A stretch of DNA of 64,000 bases from Spongilla lacustris (lineage: Eukaryota; Porifera; Demospongiae; Spongillida; Spongillidae): contig OX442436.1 in the NCBI GenBank assembly GCA_949361645.1, forward strand, positions 62,001-126,000, given 5' to 3'. Both the position numbers and the translations under genes were made by a program. Below the pieces are notes generated by a model that saw only the letters and a list, made by a program, of their open reading frames with translations, did no database searches and was not told the origin of the DNA. Shown here one piece after another: positions 48,601-60,600 of the stretch. How positions within the stretch are numbered: position 1 is the first letter of the stretch; each line of letters opens with the position of its first letter.

Positions 48601-50272
48601 ACAGTGCGCGGGTAGCTTGCAATCTCCATGGGAACAACACCCATTACATCAGCTGGTGCATTTTAACCCCCAACACCTACCAAACTTCCATCAGGTTCCT
48701 CAAACCTAAAGTTAAACTTCCGTTCAAATTCCTCCTGCTCATCTATGGCCTCCTCATCCTTATGATGTATGACAGAGGAACACTCACGTATCAGTACTGT
48801 ATCAGCACCATACCTCTGACTCATTCACAACATCATCATCACCATCTTCATCATCACCATTACCATCATCACTGCTATCTTCTCCAACCACTTCTTTATA
48901 TGCCGGTATCCTAGTAACACAGAGATAGTGTCCACCTGCCATCTTACACACACCCCTACACACCTGCCATCTTACACACACCCCTACACACCTGCCATCT
49001 TACACACACCCCTACACACCTGCCATCTTACACACACCCCTACACACCTGCCATCTTACACACACCCCTACACACCTGCCATCTTACACACACCCCTACA
49101 CACCTTTGTGTCTTCTTTTCCAAGTACCCTTTGTTGAGGATGTAGTCTCTTAAGAAGGCCTCCCCTTGGTCCAGACTAGGATCTGTCCAGTACTTCCGCA
49201 ATGGTTTCTGTGCATCCATTGCATAAATCACTAAGCTCCACCCCCAGCCCCACCCACATACCAGGTCCTTTGCACATTGCTTGTCCAGCCCAGCCTTGTG
49301 TCCCTTCAGCCACTGAGCATAGCTCCTCTCCTCCTCCTCCTGCCAAGCAGAAGGTCCATCAAAGCTACTAGACACAGGAGCAGTCTGACTATACCAGTTC
49401 ATCCTTTGTCTTCTTCCTCACAGTAAGTACTTCATTGTTCTCTGCTACTGCTTCAGTGGCAGCATGCTTAAAGCTGAATGCCCCATCACTGTATCAAGCC
49501 AGCCATGGATAACTGGGTGTACAAACCTTTCCTTCAGACTATGTTGTTCCTCTGCATATGTTGGTGGCACTAGGACCTAAAATTAACCCCTAATGATGTA
49601 ACAACAATGCAAGCCTAAGCATGTATTATATGACACATGCTGGTTACTCTGGCTTTGCATCACTTGTGCATACCGTTTCTTCGTCTTCACTTTCACTGAC
49701 TTCTGCCATACTAATCATTCGTTTAAAAAATCATTGATTGAAACTTTTACACGCCGGGCACAAACCTTCCTTTTTCAAGCAGCTTTTTTCTTTCATAGTC
49801 TTTCAAGTACATAGGCTTTTCAGATTTCCCTTTGGGCTTCTGTTCGTCCACTGTGGCTAGAACAAAACACTATTCTCTTCGGCGCTATTTTTACAGAAGC
49901 CCCTACCTGGTTCCGTGTTATAGAGCTTGGTTGTGCTATCGTAAATTCTCGGATCCTTCGCTTTTATAAGCGACAACGTTCGCAAGAAGTCTTGTTCGAC
50001 TTGGGTAGTTAGGGCCTAAGTGCAAACCTCATGTTTGGCTAACGCCTTTCCTCGCCATCCACATTACCTCTGCTGCGTCATCCTCCTCCTCAGAGGTGCT
50101 GTCTGACTCCTCGCCATCTCCATACTCAGTTTGCACTACAATATGGCAATAGCTGTAACCTATTAAGCAGCGCACAGAGCACCTTACACTTAGAAAGTTC
50201 CTCTGCCTGCTTTCGTTTTGTGTATCTAGCGGCATATGCTTTGTTTATGGTGAGTTCATCCTCCGCCTCCAT
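42660..50272 (-). CDS. KRI1: KRI1 ribosome-biogenesis factor
   Basis: KRI1 acts with KRR1 in 40S subunit assembly in the nucleolus. Exons in gene order: start [53 protein letters not shown] (about 49930-49990), [19 protein letters not shown] (49800), a Trp/Tyr exon ending [10 protein letters not shown] (49300), [20 protein letters not shown] (49150), [15 protein letters not shown] (48700), an Arg/Lys-rich coiled coil ([27 protein letters not shown]), [20 protein letters not shown] (47030), CEDPDFN joined across a 3.2-kb intron to [20 protein letters not shown] (43480), then [39 protein letters not shown] and the tail ending YGIKKKK. Motif order matches KRI1 throughout. Introns contain a hAT relic and several minisatellites. 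Confidence 0.94.
43738..45020 (+). pseudogene. Decayed hAT-superfamily transposon in KRI1 intron
   Basis: Three broken frames on + read as one transposase: [20 protein letters not shown] (ZMYM/hAT type R-W-x-E-R-H-x-A), a middle part in another frame, and the hAT C-terminal dimerisation region [20 protein letters not shown] with [20 protein letters not shown]. Frames are interrupted by stops and frameshifts, so it is inactive. Downstream, 44925-45020 has GC-rich stem-loops and ends CCTGGATCCGCCCCTG, a plausible right terminal repeat. No matching left terminus was found, so the copy looks 5'-truncated. It lies opposite in sense to KRI1, within the intron 43490-46660. Confidence 0.75.
44937..44962. 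repeat. 26-bp perfect palindrome near the hAT right end
   Basis: ACGGGAGGGGGCG followed directly by its inverse. A second short hairpin (GGCTGGGGC / GCCCCAGACC-like) lies just to its left. Probably subterminal transposon structure. Confidence 0.85.
45400..46275 (-). repeat. Large minisatellite, CACCTGGGGTATAATGTA units, about 880 bp
   Basis: Mixture of an 18-bp unit CACCTGGGGTATAATGTA and a longer unit with an inserted CACCAGGGGTA or CACCTGGGGTA. Unit lengths are close to multiples of three, so open frames of about 300 codons appear in all three minus frames, giving repetitive [14 protein letters not shown] and GVHYTPG peptides. These are not judged to be genes. The array is in the large KRI1 intron. 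Confidence 0.95.
46450..46557 (+). repeat. Tandem duplication, two copies of about 53 bp
   Basis: GAACAGCTCTAATAGTGCAG through CTGACCCCTT occurs twice back to back with no internal differences I can see. It is a recent duplication. Confidence 0.9.
47150..47780 (+). repeat. 22-bp minisatellite, CATGCACAATACACACTACACA and CATGCACTAACACACTACACA variants
   Basis: Roughly nine copies of the first variant, then twelve of a 21-bp second variant, then irregular copies, all in a KRI1 intron. Clean switch between variants suggests block-wise expansion. Confidence 0.94.
48055..48430 (+). repeat. 19-bp minisatellite, CATGAGCTCCTAAAGGTGA
   Basis: About twenty copies with AGGTGAC, AGGTCAC, AGATCAC and TAGATCCA variants, in a KRI1 intron. 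Each unit has a SacI-like GAGCTC palindrome. Confidence 0.94.
48940..49105 (+). repeat. 28-bp minisatellite
   Basis: Six nearly exact copies of CCTGCCATCTTACACACACC plus CCTACACA in a KRI1 intron. Confidence 0.95.
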
Positions 50273-50328
50273 CTCTACCGCACCACGTGGTATATATTAA
50301 TACATGTATTACATGCGTTATAGAACAA

Positions 50329-53025
50329 TTATTCATTAGAAAGGCAAAACAATAGCTCCTCCCCCTTCCTTTTCTTAGAACGCTGTTCCCCTACGGCACT
50401 GAAGTGCTCCAGTGTTCTTTTCCTGATGGCATCCACACTTTCCTCCTCTTCTGCCCATTCCAATACCAAACGGCGTCCGTACAAGTGAGTGCTATGGCAC
50501 AACGATTCAAACGCTCTTTTGGCATCCTCCTTTGTCAGGTACTCCACAAAGGCAAATCCTCTGTGCTTACTCTGACCTCCAAACTTCTTTGGAAGCCTCA
50601 CAGTTTTGACCTCCCCAAAAGCACGGAACAGTTCCATCATCTCCTTTTTGGTGGCCTCAAAGGGAACATTTCGCACCATAAGCTTTGCTGACTTCTGCTC
50701 CAAAGCTTTAGTTTTCTCTCTTTCTACCACAGGTTGGCTTTGGTTCTGCTTGTGAGAAAGCTTCAGTTCTATCTGGTGCCCATCCAATGTGGAATGTTGC
50801 AGCTCCTTGATGGCCTTCATAGCTAACTGATGGCTGGCAAACTGGACAAAACCAAACCCAGTGGACAAGGGGTGGGCGGGATCATGGGTATTATGCTTCC
50901 TAGCAACCACTGCTGTTGTAACCTTGCCAGTTATTGCAAAATGATCCTGAAGTGTCTTATCAGATGTAGAAAAGTTCAGGTTTTTCACAAAGACAGTGCA
51001 CCGTCCAGTATCACCAACTCCACCATTTTGCCTTTTCGCGGTCTCCATTTTTTTATCTATTAATCTCTGGTCTATGACTCCCATTGGTGCCCACTCAAGA
51101 TAAAGGGGAACATGTTTGAATTTGGTATAGGCAAGTTTGCGAAAAGCCTCCCTTGCATGTGGGGGCTCCAGAAATACAACAAGTCCTGATATGCCTGAAG
51201 GGGGAAGGATAATATCTTTCAATGGGCCAAAAGGAGAGAATAGCAACTGCAGCTCAGCTGAAGTGGTGTTGAATGGAAGGTTCTTTACAACAATAACAGT
51301 CTTGCTCCTTTCTGTGTTCTCTTGTCCAAACAAGCTTAGGTTCACTCCATGCACCTCCATAAATTCCCTTGTCTCACTCACCAGTTGTGTCTCCCCCAAA
51401 GCCATACGTACAGCCACCGAGTTGTCTGTTTCTGCGCTTAGAAGTGTACTCTTATCAGTTCCAAACCGTTCCACCATCACATCTGCAACAGCATTAGCCC
51501 CAAGAAAGAGTGTGTTCCAATTGTGTGCACTTCCAGCTTGTACCTTCATCTCTTTCTCCTTCCTCTTCTTGTACGAGCTGCCCGCAGTCTTAACATCCTC
51601 GTCTTCCTCGTGTGTTAGACGTGGCTTGGCTGGTAGGATGTGAAGTAGGCGGCCTTGGAATATGCTTCCATCCAAGGCTTCGTATGCCCTAACAGCATGC
51701 TCCGGTAGCATGAAGGTTACAAAGGCCAAGCCCACTGACTTATTAGTCACCTTGTCAAGGTGGACCAGCACCTCAGTTAGAGGGCCAAAAGGCTCCAGCA
51801 ACTTCGTAAGATCATCTTCGGTGGTGGTATATGGAAGATTGCGGAGGAACAAACGCCCTGACTCAGCAATGCTTTCATCTTCAACACCAACAGGTTTCAT
51901 CTCCCATGGCCTGCCAGACGGCCTGTCATCCCCACTGGGTTTCTTCAGCACACCTTCATCTCTAAACAGCTCAATGTATCGCCAATGAATACAATCCCCG
52001 TTATGTCTCAGAGCCTGCTGCAAGTCTGCTTCTGAATTGAAATCAACATATGCTCTCCCTGATGGCCGACCCAGCTGGTCAGTGGTGAATCGAACAGCAA
52101 CCACAACCAACGGATGGAAAAAGGTGTGTATGTCTGCCTCCTTGGCAGCAAAGGGGAGTCCCCTCATCTTAAGTGTGTAAGGTGTCGATGCAAGTGGCTT
52201 ATTATCGCATTGGTTAGGGTCAACAGACTCTGAATCACACTGGTTAGGGTCAACAGACTCCATATCATCCTGTACAGAGTCAACTGACTTCGCATGCAGT
52301 GTATCACATGATTGTATGTTGTCTGTAGACTTGTCGGATGGAGCTGTTTGCCTAACCACCTTTGAGCGAAGGTACTCAAGGTCACTAGTATGAGATGTTA
52401 CAGCTTCCTTTGGGCTATCCTCCTCCCCCTTCTCCTCTTCCTCCTCTTCCTCCTCGTTCTCTATGCCAGCCTCTTGTGATGGCTCTGTGTGCACACTTTT
52501 TCGTTTTACATCATCAGGTGAGCTGACCACACCCACCCCATCATCCAACCAAGTCTGTGCTTTGATTTTTGGTTTGTGCAAAGCTAAGAACTCTTGAAAC
52601 TTTGAGTCTTCTTCCAGTTCCGTGTACTTTTCCAACAACTCATTTAACTTTGACTTAGCGGCCTCATTTTCGGGCCCCGTTTCAAAACTTTCGTCATCGT
52701 CTTTTGCTCGTCCCCCTTCCCTCTTCTGATAAGAAGAGCTCCCCTTTGAGTGTTTGCTCCAAGGTCTTGGAAGTGTTGCATCCTGATACGGTTTCGCTAT
52801 CTCAACTACTATTTTGGAAGAGTCAATAAATGTGTTGTTGAAATATTTAACAGATTCCTCTGCTGCAGTTTCGGAACTGAAGCCAACAAATCCAAAACGC
52901 CTAAAAATACCCGCACGTGACTTCATCAGCTTAACATCGGTAACCTCGCCGCATCTCCCAAAAAGCTCTTGAAGCCTCTTCTCAGTCACCTTCCCTGGAA
53001 GATGCTTTACGATTATCCGAGACAT
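50329..53025 (-). CDS. RBM19: RBM19/Mrd1, six-RRM ribosome-biogenesis protein, intronless
   Basis: Single open frame of 898 aa, close to the family length. RBM19/Mrd1 binds pre-rRNA and is needed for 18S processing in the nucleolus. RRM1 starts at residue 3 (RIIVKHLPGKVTEKRLQELF). Acidic and Lys-rich linkers follow, then RRM2 near 285 (TLKMRGLPFAAKE), RRM3 near 395 (RLFLRNLPYTTTEDDL), RRM4 near 580 (VIVVKNLPFNTTSAEL), RRM5 near 680 (CTVFVKNLNFSTSDKT) and RRM6 near 785 (KLMVRNVPFEATKKEM). RNP1 motifs such as GFGFVQFAS and HRGFAFVEYL are intact. All other complete genes here have introns, so an old retroposed copy is possible, though the frame is fully conserved. The stop is 56 bp upstream of the KRI1 ATG in tandem. 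Head to head with TTC39. Confidence 0.97.
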   Translation of the reverse strand: MSRIIVKHLPGKVTEKRLQELFGRCGEVTDVKLMKSRAGIFRRFGFVGFSSETAAEESVKYFNNTFIDSSKIVVEIAKPYQDATLPRPWSKHSKGSSSYQKREGGRAKDDDESFETGPENEAAKSKLNELLEKYTELEEDSKFQEFLALHKPKIKAQTWLDDGVGVVSSPDDVKRKSVHTEPSQEAGIENEEEEEEEEKGEEDSPKEAVTSHTSDLEYLRSKVVRQTAPSDKSTDNIQSCDTLHAKSVDSVQDDMESVDPNQCDSESVDPNQCDNKPLASTPYTLKMRGLPFAAKEADIHTFFHPLVVVAVRFTTDQLGRPSGRAYVDFNSEADLQQALRHNGDCIHWRYIELFRDEGVLKKPSGDDRPSGRPWEMKPVGVEDESIAESGRLFLRNLPYTTTEDDLTKLLEPFGPLTEVLVHLDKVTNKSVGLAFVTFMLPEHAVRAYEALDGSIFQGRLLHILPAKPRLTHEEDEDVKTAGSSYKKRKEKEMKVQAGSAHNWNTLFLGANAVADVMVERFGTDKSTLLSAETDNSVAVRMALGETQLVSETREFMEVHGVNLSLFGQENTERSKTVIVVKNLPFNTTSAELQLLFSPFGPLKDIILPPSGISGLVVFLEPPHAREAFRKLAYTKFKHVPLYLEWAPMGVIDQRLIDKKMETAKRQNGGVGDTGRCTVFVKNLNFSTSDKTLQDHFAITGKVTTAVVARKHNTHDPAHPLSTGFGFVQFASHQLAMKAIKELQHSTLDGHQIELKLSHKQNQSQPVVEREKTKALEQKSAKLMVRNVPFEATKKEMMELFRAFGEVKTVRLPKKFGGQSKHRGFAFVEYLTKEDAKRAFESLCHSTHLYGRRLVLEWAEEEESVDAIRKRTLEHFSAVGEQRSKKRKGEELLFCLSNE

Positions 53026-53152
53026 CTCAGCTAGTCACCACACTGGCCCACGTGTGCGTATTGTATTATTCGATGACGACGAGTTTTACCCACGTGACAT
53101 GACACCTTTTTTTTTTGTTTACGGACCTGCCCACGTACACGCCCAGCCTGTG
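53026..53152. promoter_or_regulatory. Shared RBM19/TTC39 bidirectional promoter region
   Basis: 127 bp between divergent starts, including a T10 run. CACGTG E-box-like hexamers occur at about 53049-53054 and 53091-53096; these could bind bHLH factors, a testable inference. Confidence 0.6.
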
Positions 53153-56100
53153 ATGATGAGTGAAGCAGCGCCGCCGGAGAGAAGCGATACCGAAGCAAGT
53201 GAGTCTGGAGACGCTGTGCAGTCAGCAGATGGAGACGGCAATGATGAAGAGGTACGTGGCATGGTCGTAGGTTACCAAGGAAACTAATCATACATTCAAC
53301 GCAGTTCGAGGATGCACTCACCGTGTTTCAGAAAGACCCGGAGAAAGAGTATGTGTACTATAGTACTATTCTATAAGCACACTCTGTTCAGCTGTCCTAT
53401 CCATGCAACCCAAACTCCACCCACCAGACCCCGCGCTCCATCCACCAGACCTCATGCTCCACCCACCAGACCCCATGCTCCACCCACCAGACCCGTGCTC
53501 CACCCACCGGACCCGTGCTCCACCCACCAGACCCGTACTCCACCCACCAGACCCCATATTCCACCCACCAGACCCCATGTTCCACCCACCAGTCCCCATG
53601 TTCCACCCACCAAACCCCCGTGTTCCACCCACCAGACCCCATGCTCCACCCATCAGCACTACATCATTTTTTATCTAAAGTCCACCTCTCAGTTGTACAA
53701 TGAGCAGTGTAGAGCAAGACCATACCAGCGATCACAATGTTGCATCCTTGGATACTTCAGTATAACATAATGTTGTACTCCCTGGGCACCCCGGGTTGTA
53801 ATGGAGTGTCCCACAATTTCAAGTGGGGGTTTAAAAAATTTTTACAATATGTAACTTTAGGGGGTGAAGCCGAACTTTTTTTTATTGTGTGTGCTTAGCC
53901 AATTGTTACATGTATGATGTCATTGTTAATATGATGTCACTGTTAATATGATGTCACTGTTAATCATTATATCATTGTGATATATAGGACCTGTTCGTCC
54001 TGTTTGGGCTCATGTGACTAATTCATGTCCTGCTTCAAATGTGTGGTTTATTCATTAGCCAATTTAGCCACTTGGGGGGGACATGTGACTTTTCCATTTT
54101 TGACTTAGTATAGCCTAGTATAGGGGACATGTGACTTTTCCATTTGTGACTTAGTATAGCCTAGTATAAGGGACAGTTAGCCTAGTATAGGGGACAGTTA
54201 GCCTAGTATAGGGGACAGTTAGCCTAGTATAGGGGACAGTTAGCCTAGTATAAGGGACAGTTAGCCTAGTATAGGGGGACAGTTAGCCTAGTATAAGGGA
54301 CAGTTAGCCTAGTATATGGGATAGTTAAACATATTCTTCATCACCAAGCTACCAGGACATGCATCCAAATGTATGGTGGCTGATTAAAACAATATAACTC
54401 TTCTGTGATAGGTAATCAGATTTTCAATGTGTAGTGACCCTTTCATAGAGGATATTGTGGACCCATAACATTAAAAACTTGGGGGGGGGGGGGGGTGCAT
54501 TTTCTCGTGAACTGTCTAAGTAATATCATTTGGGACAGTTAACAATTCCCTGTACAAAATGATCCTTATGTGTTACTAGCTGCCACGGCTCTGCAGTTTA
54601 GCTGGTCGAACAATGAAAGCATTGTTTGTCAAGGACAGCTTTATGGACAGCTTTAGGAGTACTTAGATTGCCATGTGTACATCATCATTGACCCAACGCA
54701 CTAACATACCAATGTGACATGGTAAGGGTGCCCATTTTGTAAGGTCTAGATAGTGGAGTTCAATGTTCATTTTTTTAATGTGGCTGTGGAGGCATTTCTC
54801 TAAACCTTTCCTTATATGGACATTCTTTTCCTTACATGGAGGTGTTCTGTATACCTTTCCTTATATGGAGGTGTTTGCACACCTTTAGATTCCTATATGG
54901 AATCCTTTTAGGAAAAAAAAAATCATGCTTTTGGACCTTACATGAACTGTGTTGTTGTTTGCTTTTGATTTCAACAGCTAGCCAGTACCAGCCAGTATGT
55001 AATTCCTTGTGGTCAGCCTGTCTCATTGGTGGTTTACCCACCCTTTATTTAATACTTCTGTCTGAAACAATCAACACCATTTCAATGGGCTCCCTCTGTT
55101 TGGAATTAGGAGAGCTGCACATGAGAGGGGTAGATCATGCGATGGGGGGGAGGGAATGCACAATTGGACAACCTGATAGGTGGGACTGGGGAAGAGGGTG
55201 GACACCTGTTGAGGTGATGATTGATAGTTATGTCATTATCACCACAGAAAGCTTATGGATGACATCACAGGTCTAAAGGACATGGAAAACATCTTTAAAA
55301 TGGTGATGGCTAACAAGTACATGGAAGCTGAAGTCCTAGCAAAACCATGGTATGGAGACTGGTCACTGTGTGTGCATATGTGTGTGTGTGTGTGTTATGT
55401 GTGTGTGAAGGAGAGTTCACTGCTTGGTGCAATTATGTGATTCAGCTCCCTCCTCTTTTCCCTCTCTTCCCTCCTCCCTTTCCCTTCCTCCCTCGTCCCT
55501 CCTCCATCCTCCCTCCCCTTCCTTTCCTCCCTCCTCCATCCTCCCTCCCCTCCTCTCCCCTTTCCTCCCTCCACTTCCTTTCCTCCCTCCTCCATCCTCC
55601 CTCCCCTCCCCTCCCCTTTCCTCCCTCCACTTCCTTCCTCCATCCTTTGCAGGGCAGACAGCAGTATGTATCACAGTGTATGCAATGGGATGATTGTATT
55701 CTTGAGGGCCATATTCAGTCTGGAACGGGTATGCTTGCTAGTCCTCTTGCAGACACACAGCCGTGTCCAATATGTTCCTGTGTAGACAGTTGGTATTAGC
55801 ATATCCATTGTGTTTGTGCCTTGTGTGTTGTTATACCAACAACCTACGTGCAGACATATTCAGGCCAATAGACCCTAAACAAGGGCACACAGACATGTAT
55901 GCCCCCAACAAGCCTTGCTCGGGTGTGTATTCTCTCCTCTCTTTTACTCCCTCTCCCCTTCTCCCTTCCTCCTCCCCAGGAGGTAATTGAAGAGGCCACA
56001 ATGGCTCTGACACAAGCTCTGGGACTGTGTGATATGTAAGGATGGGTGCCCAGCCCACCTGACTTGAGTGCTCACGTCATGTATCTTTCTCTTACACACA

Positions 56101-57659
56101 TGCACACATACATACTTCTTCAACCACATGCTTATCTTACCATCACATCTGCACCACTGCACACCTTTGTACACCCCTGCACACCTTTGTGCACCACTGC
56201 ACACCTTTGTGGACCCCTGCACACCTTTGTGCACCACTGCACACCTTTGTACACCAATGCACACGTTTGTACACCCCTGCACACCTTTGTACACCACTGC
56301 ACACCTTTTTACATCACTGCACACATTTTTACATCACTGCACACATTTGTACACCCCTGCACACCTTTGTAGGAGACGTCGGAAGCTGGGCATTGTGGGG
56401 TCGCTCTCTGGTATGGTGTTCGGCCGGCAGTTTGATAATTATTTGCCTGGTGGGTGAATTGCTCTGTAACAGTACCAATAAGGCCACACCCACTCTAGGT
56501 GAATTGCAGGCTGAGATCATGTATGCAGAATGTGACCTCCTTCTCTCCATGCTGACATTCCTGCAGGTTGGGCGGGTGGGGGGGGTGGGTGTGTACACAT
56601 TTAAAACACTTGCTCACTGCCTTATTATTTCATGGTTTTAGGATGAAAGCCTTACTAGCTTCATCAAAGGTGCTTTGCGAATAAGGAATTGCTTTGGGAC
56701 TTACAAGTGAGTGTGTGGTTGTCAGAGTAACAAAATACCAGGAATGTGTTATGCAAGGTGCTAACCATAGAGATGTGTGCCTCTTAAGGGCTATCTCCTG
56801 TAGGGACTATCTCCTGTGTGCCTCTTAAGGGCTATCTCCTGTAGGGGCTATCTCCTGTGTGCCTCTTAAGGGCTATGTCCTGTGTGCCTCTTAGGGGCTA
56901 TCTCCTGCCTGTATTTATTGTATGTGTAATGTATTACTGTATGTAATGTACATATTTGTCAGTGTGAGTGTATGTTTGTATTTAGCTATTCTTGTGTACA
57001 TGTTTACATGCACAGGTGGGTGTTTGTATGATGTAATCACACAAACATCTACATGTGCTTGTGTGTGGTGTGGTGCATATAAATACTTGGATGGCACCTT
57101 TGTAATTGCATCCTCACCCGAGGTCATCACGAAAGTGGGTCTGTCAGTGACATTAACAGGATACGATGTTATGTTTGTGTGTAGGTGTGTATTTATTGTT
57201 TGTACATATTGCTTCTCTTTCCCTAGGGAGTTGTATGCTTGGCTTGATAACTGCGAGCAAAATGGGGTAGAAATCGACCCTGACTTTGCAACAGGTGTTA
57301 GGCTTGGGATTGGATGTTTCAACGTGGTGAGTGTAGGGTAGTGTGGTGTGTCGCCATGGTAATGGCCTTGTCATCTTGTGATGTCAGGTGATCTCAGCGC
57401 TACCTGGACGTGTATTGAAGCTTCTTGAGTTTGTGGGGTTTTCAGGTGATCGTGACCTCGGCCTGCAGGAACTGAACATTGGTGCAAACAGCCAAAGCTT
57501 CAGGGCACCCATGTGTGGGGCATTTCTGTTGGCCCAACATACCGTGATGACATCATCCATGGGTTAGTGTGTATGCATGTGTGTATGTGTGCATGTGTGT
57601 ACGTGTGCATGTATGTATGCATGTATGTATGTATGTATGTATGTATGTATGTATGTATG

Positions 57660-57693
<34 letters not shown>

Positions 57694-60600
57694 TGTATGC
57701 ATGTATGTATGTATGTATGTATGTATGTGTACATGCACTGTTTACATGTATGTATGCATGCATGTGTGTGTTTGTGTGTGCGTGTGTGTGTGTCTGTACA
57801 TGTGTGTTTGTACTCGCATTCAGATAGTATACGTACACATGTATGTACACATGTATGTACACATGTATGTACACATGTATGTACACATGCCTCAATGTGA
57901 TAGATGTTACCTTGGATACTTCACAGATGCTTGGGTTGCTCTAGTTTGGTGGTTAGGTAAACTGTTTGTCAACACGATGTGTGGAAAGAGGGAGTGGGAG
58001 TGTGGAGTGCAGGGGTACCCTAAGGGCCCCTGATGTTGTGGAGGCACTAATGGTATTCATCTGATCATTTCATCCTGGACTATGTAACATCCCATTTTCC
58101 ACCAACCACAACTGGAGTGTCATCTTGCACCATTACAGGCTGCACAATGTGCACAGTATGGGGACTACTGGGGCAGAGGCCATTTTAGGGTAGGAATGAT
58201 TGTATCTAGTTTTCCATCAGTTCCTAGATGGGCAGTTCTTGTTTCGTGAGATCTCAAAGCATGCAGGAAGAATTTGACATGCAATCCTTATCTCTGGGTG
58301 TAGGATGGCTCTTGCTGGTGATATTGCATGCCCTTCAGCACACCTGCTTTGGGGGGAATCTAATCCAGGTGGTGTGGGTGTGGTCTGTTTGGGTAGCTCT
58401 TCTCATTGTTAAGGTGATAAGGTACAGGCATATCTGTGGAGCCTGGTGTGGAGGATTAGGGAGCCTAGAGGGGAGGATTAGGGGGCCTAGAAGGGGGAGC
58501 CTGGTGTGGAGGATTAGGGGGCCTAGAGGGGAGCCTGGTGTGGAGGATTAGGGAGCCTAGAGGGGAGCCTGGTGTGGAGGATTAGGGAGCCTAGAGGGGA
58601 GCCTGGTGTGGAGGATTAGGGAGCCTAGAGGGGAGCCTGGTGTGGAGGATTAGGGAGCCTAGAGGGGAGCCTGGTGTGGAGGATTAGGGAGCCTAGAGGG
58701 GAGCCTGGTGTGGAGGATTAGGGAGCCTAGAGGGGAGCCTGGTGTGGAGGATTAGGGAGCCTAGAGGGGAGCCTGGTGTGGAGGATTAGGGAGCCTAGAG
58801 GGGAGCCTGGTGTGGAGGATTAGGGAGCCTAGAGGGGAGCCTGGTGTGGAGGATTAGGGGCCTACAAGACTGCAAAAGAGTGAAATTTGTTGTATGTGTG
58901 TGTGTGTGGGTGTGGGAGAGAAAGAGAGAGAGAGGGAGAGAGAGTTTATTGTGAGGAAGAGGGTATCACTGCATAGCTTTGTTGCAGGCCTGGGGGATGT
59001 TGATGTGGATATGATTGAAGAACTCCTGCAGAAGCAATTGGACCAACATCCCAATGTAAGGAAACACCTGCACATTTTGGGGGGATGGGTTGGCCTGTCA
59101 GGTCTTGGGATATCGTTGGCTTCTCATGGTCACTGCATTGTGTGCCTGCCCTCAACCCTATCTGTAAACAGGTTGTGTTAAATCAGCCCCTGTAATTCTG
59201 TTAGCTGTTTATCTCTTTGTTACCATCCTTCCTTATGCACCTTCCCTCCTACTTCTCCCACTCCCTCCCTCTCTCTCACACATTCTCCTATAGTTCGTTC
59301 TTTTTCACTATTTCAAAGGACGTGTTCAGTTGATTCAAGGAAACTTTGACAATGTAGGGAACACTTCTCATTGTAAAAATTTGTTTACTGATTTTTGTTC
59401 TATCCTCCCCAGGCTAATGTGTGTTTCCAGCATGCTGAACAAGTACAGACCCAGTTGAAGCAAGCACACCATCTGTGCTGGTGGGAGAAAATGTGGTGCA
59501 AATGGTATATGTTCCCCTCGTGTTAGTATGTTTGAATAGCGCCTTGTCTGCTTTGCTAGCTTTAACAGTGACTGGCTTGGGGCAGCAACTTTTGCAGACA
59601 AGTTGTACAGCGAGAGCAAGTGGTCCAAGGTGATTGCCTTGATGTGTACATGTGTGCTCCATGTTACTGTGTCTTTCCACCTACTACTGTGTCTGTGGTC
59701 ACCACCCCTCTTCACCTCCTCACACTATCCCATATTTACCTCTCTTCCTCCCTCCTCCCTCCCCTCCCTCCCCTCCCTCCCTCCCTCCCTCCCTCCTCCC
59801 TCCCTCCCTCCCTCCTCCCTCCCTCCTCCCTCCCTTACCTCCCCTAGTCTGCCTTCCTCTATCTAAAGGCCTCATACCTTCTCATGTTGAGAGATGCAGA
59901 CAGCTCACAGATTGGGAGTGTGTCCAAAGATGACATCATTGAAATGCTAAGGTGATCCACCAGTAAGAGTATGTATGAGTGCCCCTCCCCTTGACCTATG
60001 TGCCCCTCCCCTTGACCTATGTACACATACAGGTTAGTGCCTTCTTACAAGCAGCGCATAGCAGGGAAGTCTCTACCCTTGGAAAAGTTCGTTATCGCCA
60101 AAGCAGAGCGTTATGTGAATCACCCAGAGCTCCAACTCTGTCTCCCTCTGAGCGGACTGGTCAGTGAGACAACCATATTCATGGCTACATATATGTACAA
60201 AATGACCTCAGCAGTCCAAGGGCTCTTTGATGTCATTTTGTCCATACCTGGCTTGTTGTCACCTCACATGTGACATGCCTATTTGTTCCTTGTGTGATGG
60301 CTCCTTGACAGCGAAGGACTATTCATTATGCTCCACAGGAGATGGTCTATGCCTGGAATGGATTTGTACTACTGGCTCACAACAAGGCATGTCTTGGCAA
60401 CATGCTCACCTATACATGGTTGGAGCTGGCTAAAGTTGAGGATGGAAAAGGTTCCTGCCTTGGAGAGGGAGGGGGGAGGAGGGAGGGGGAGGTCATCCAT
60501 TTAGTCTTTGCTTATTGTTTTATACAGAGCACAATCCTTATTACTGTGACGACTGGTGTGTTGTGAAGCTACTACAGGGTGTGTGCTTCGGTGGCCTGGG

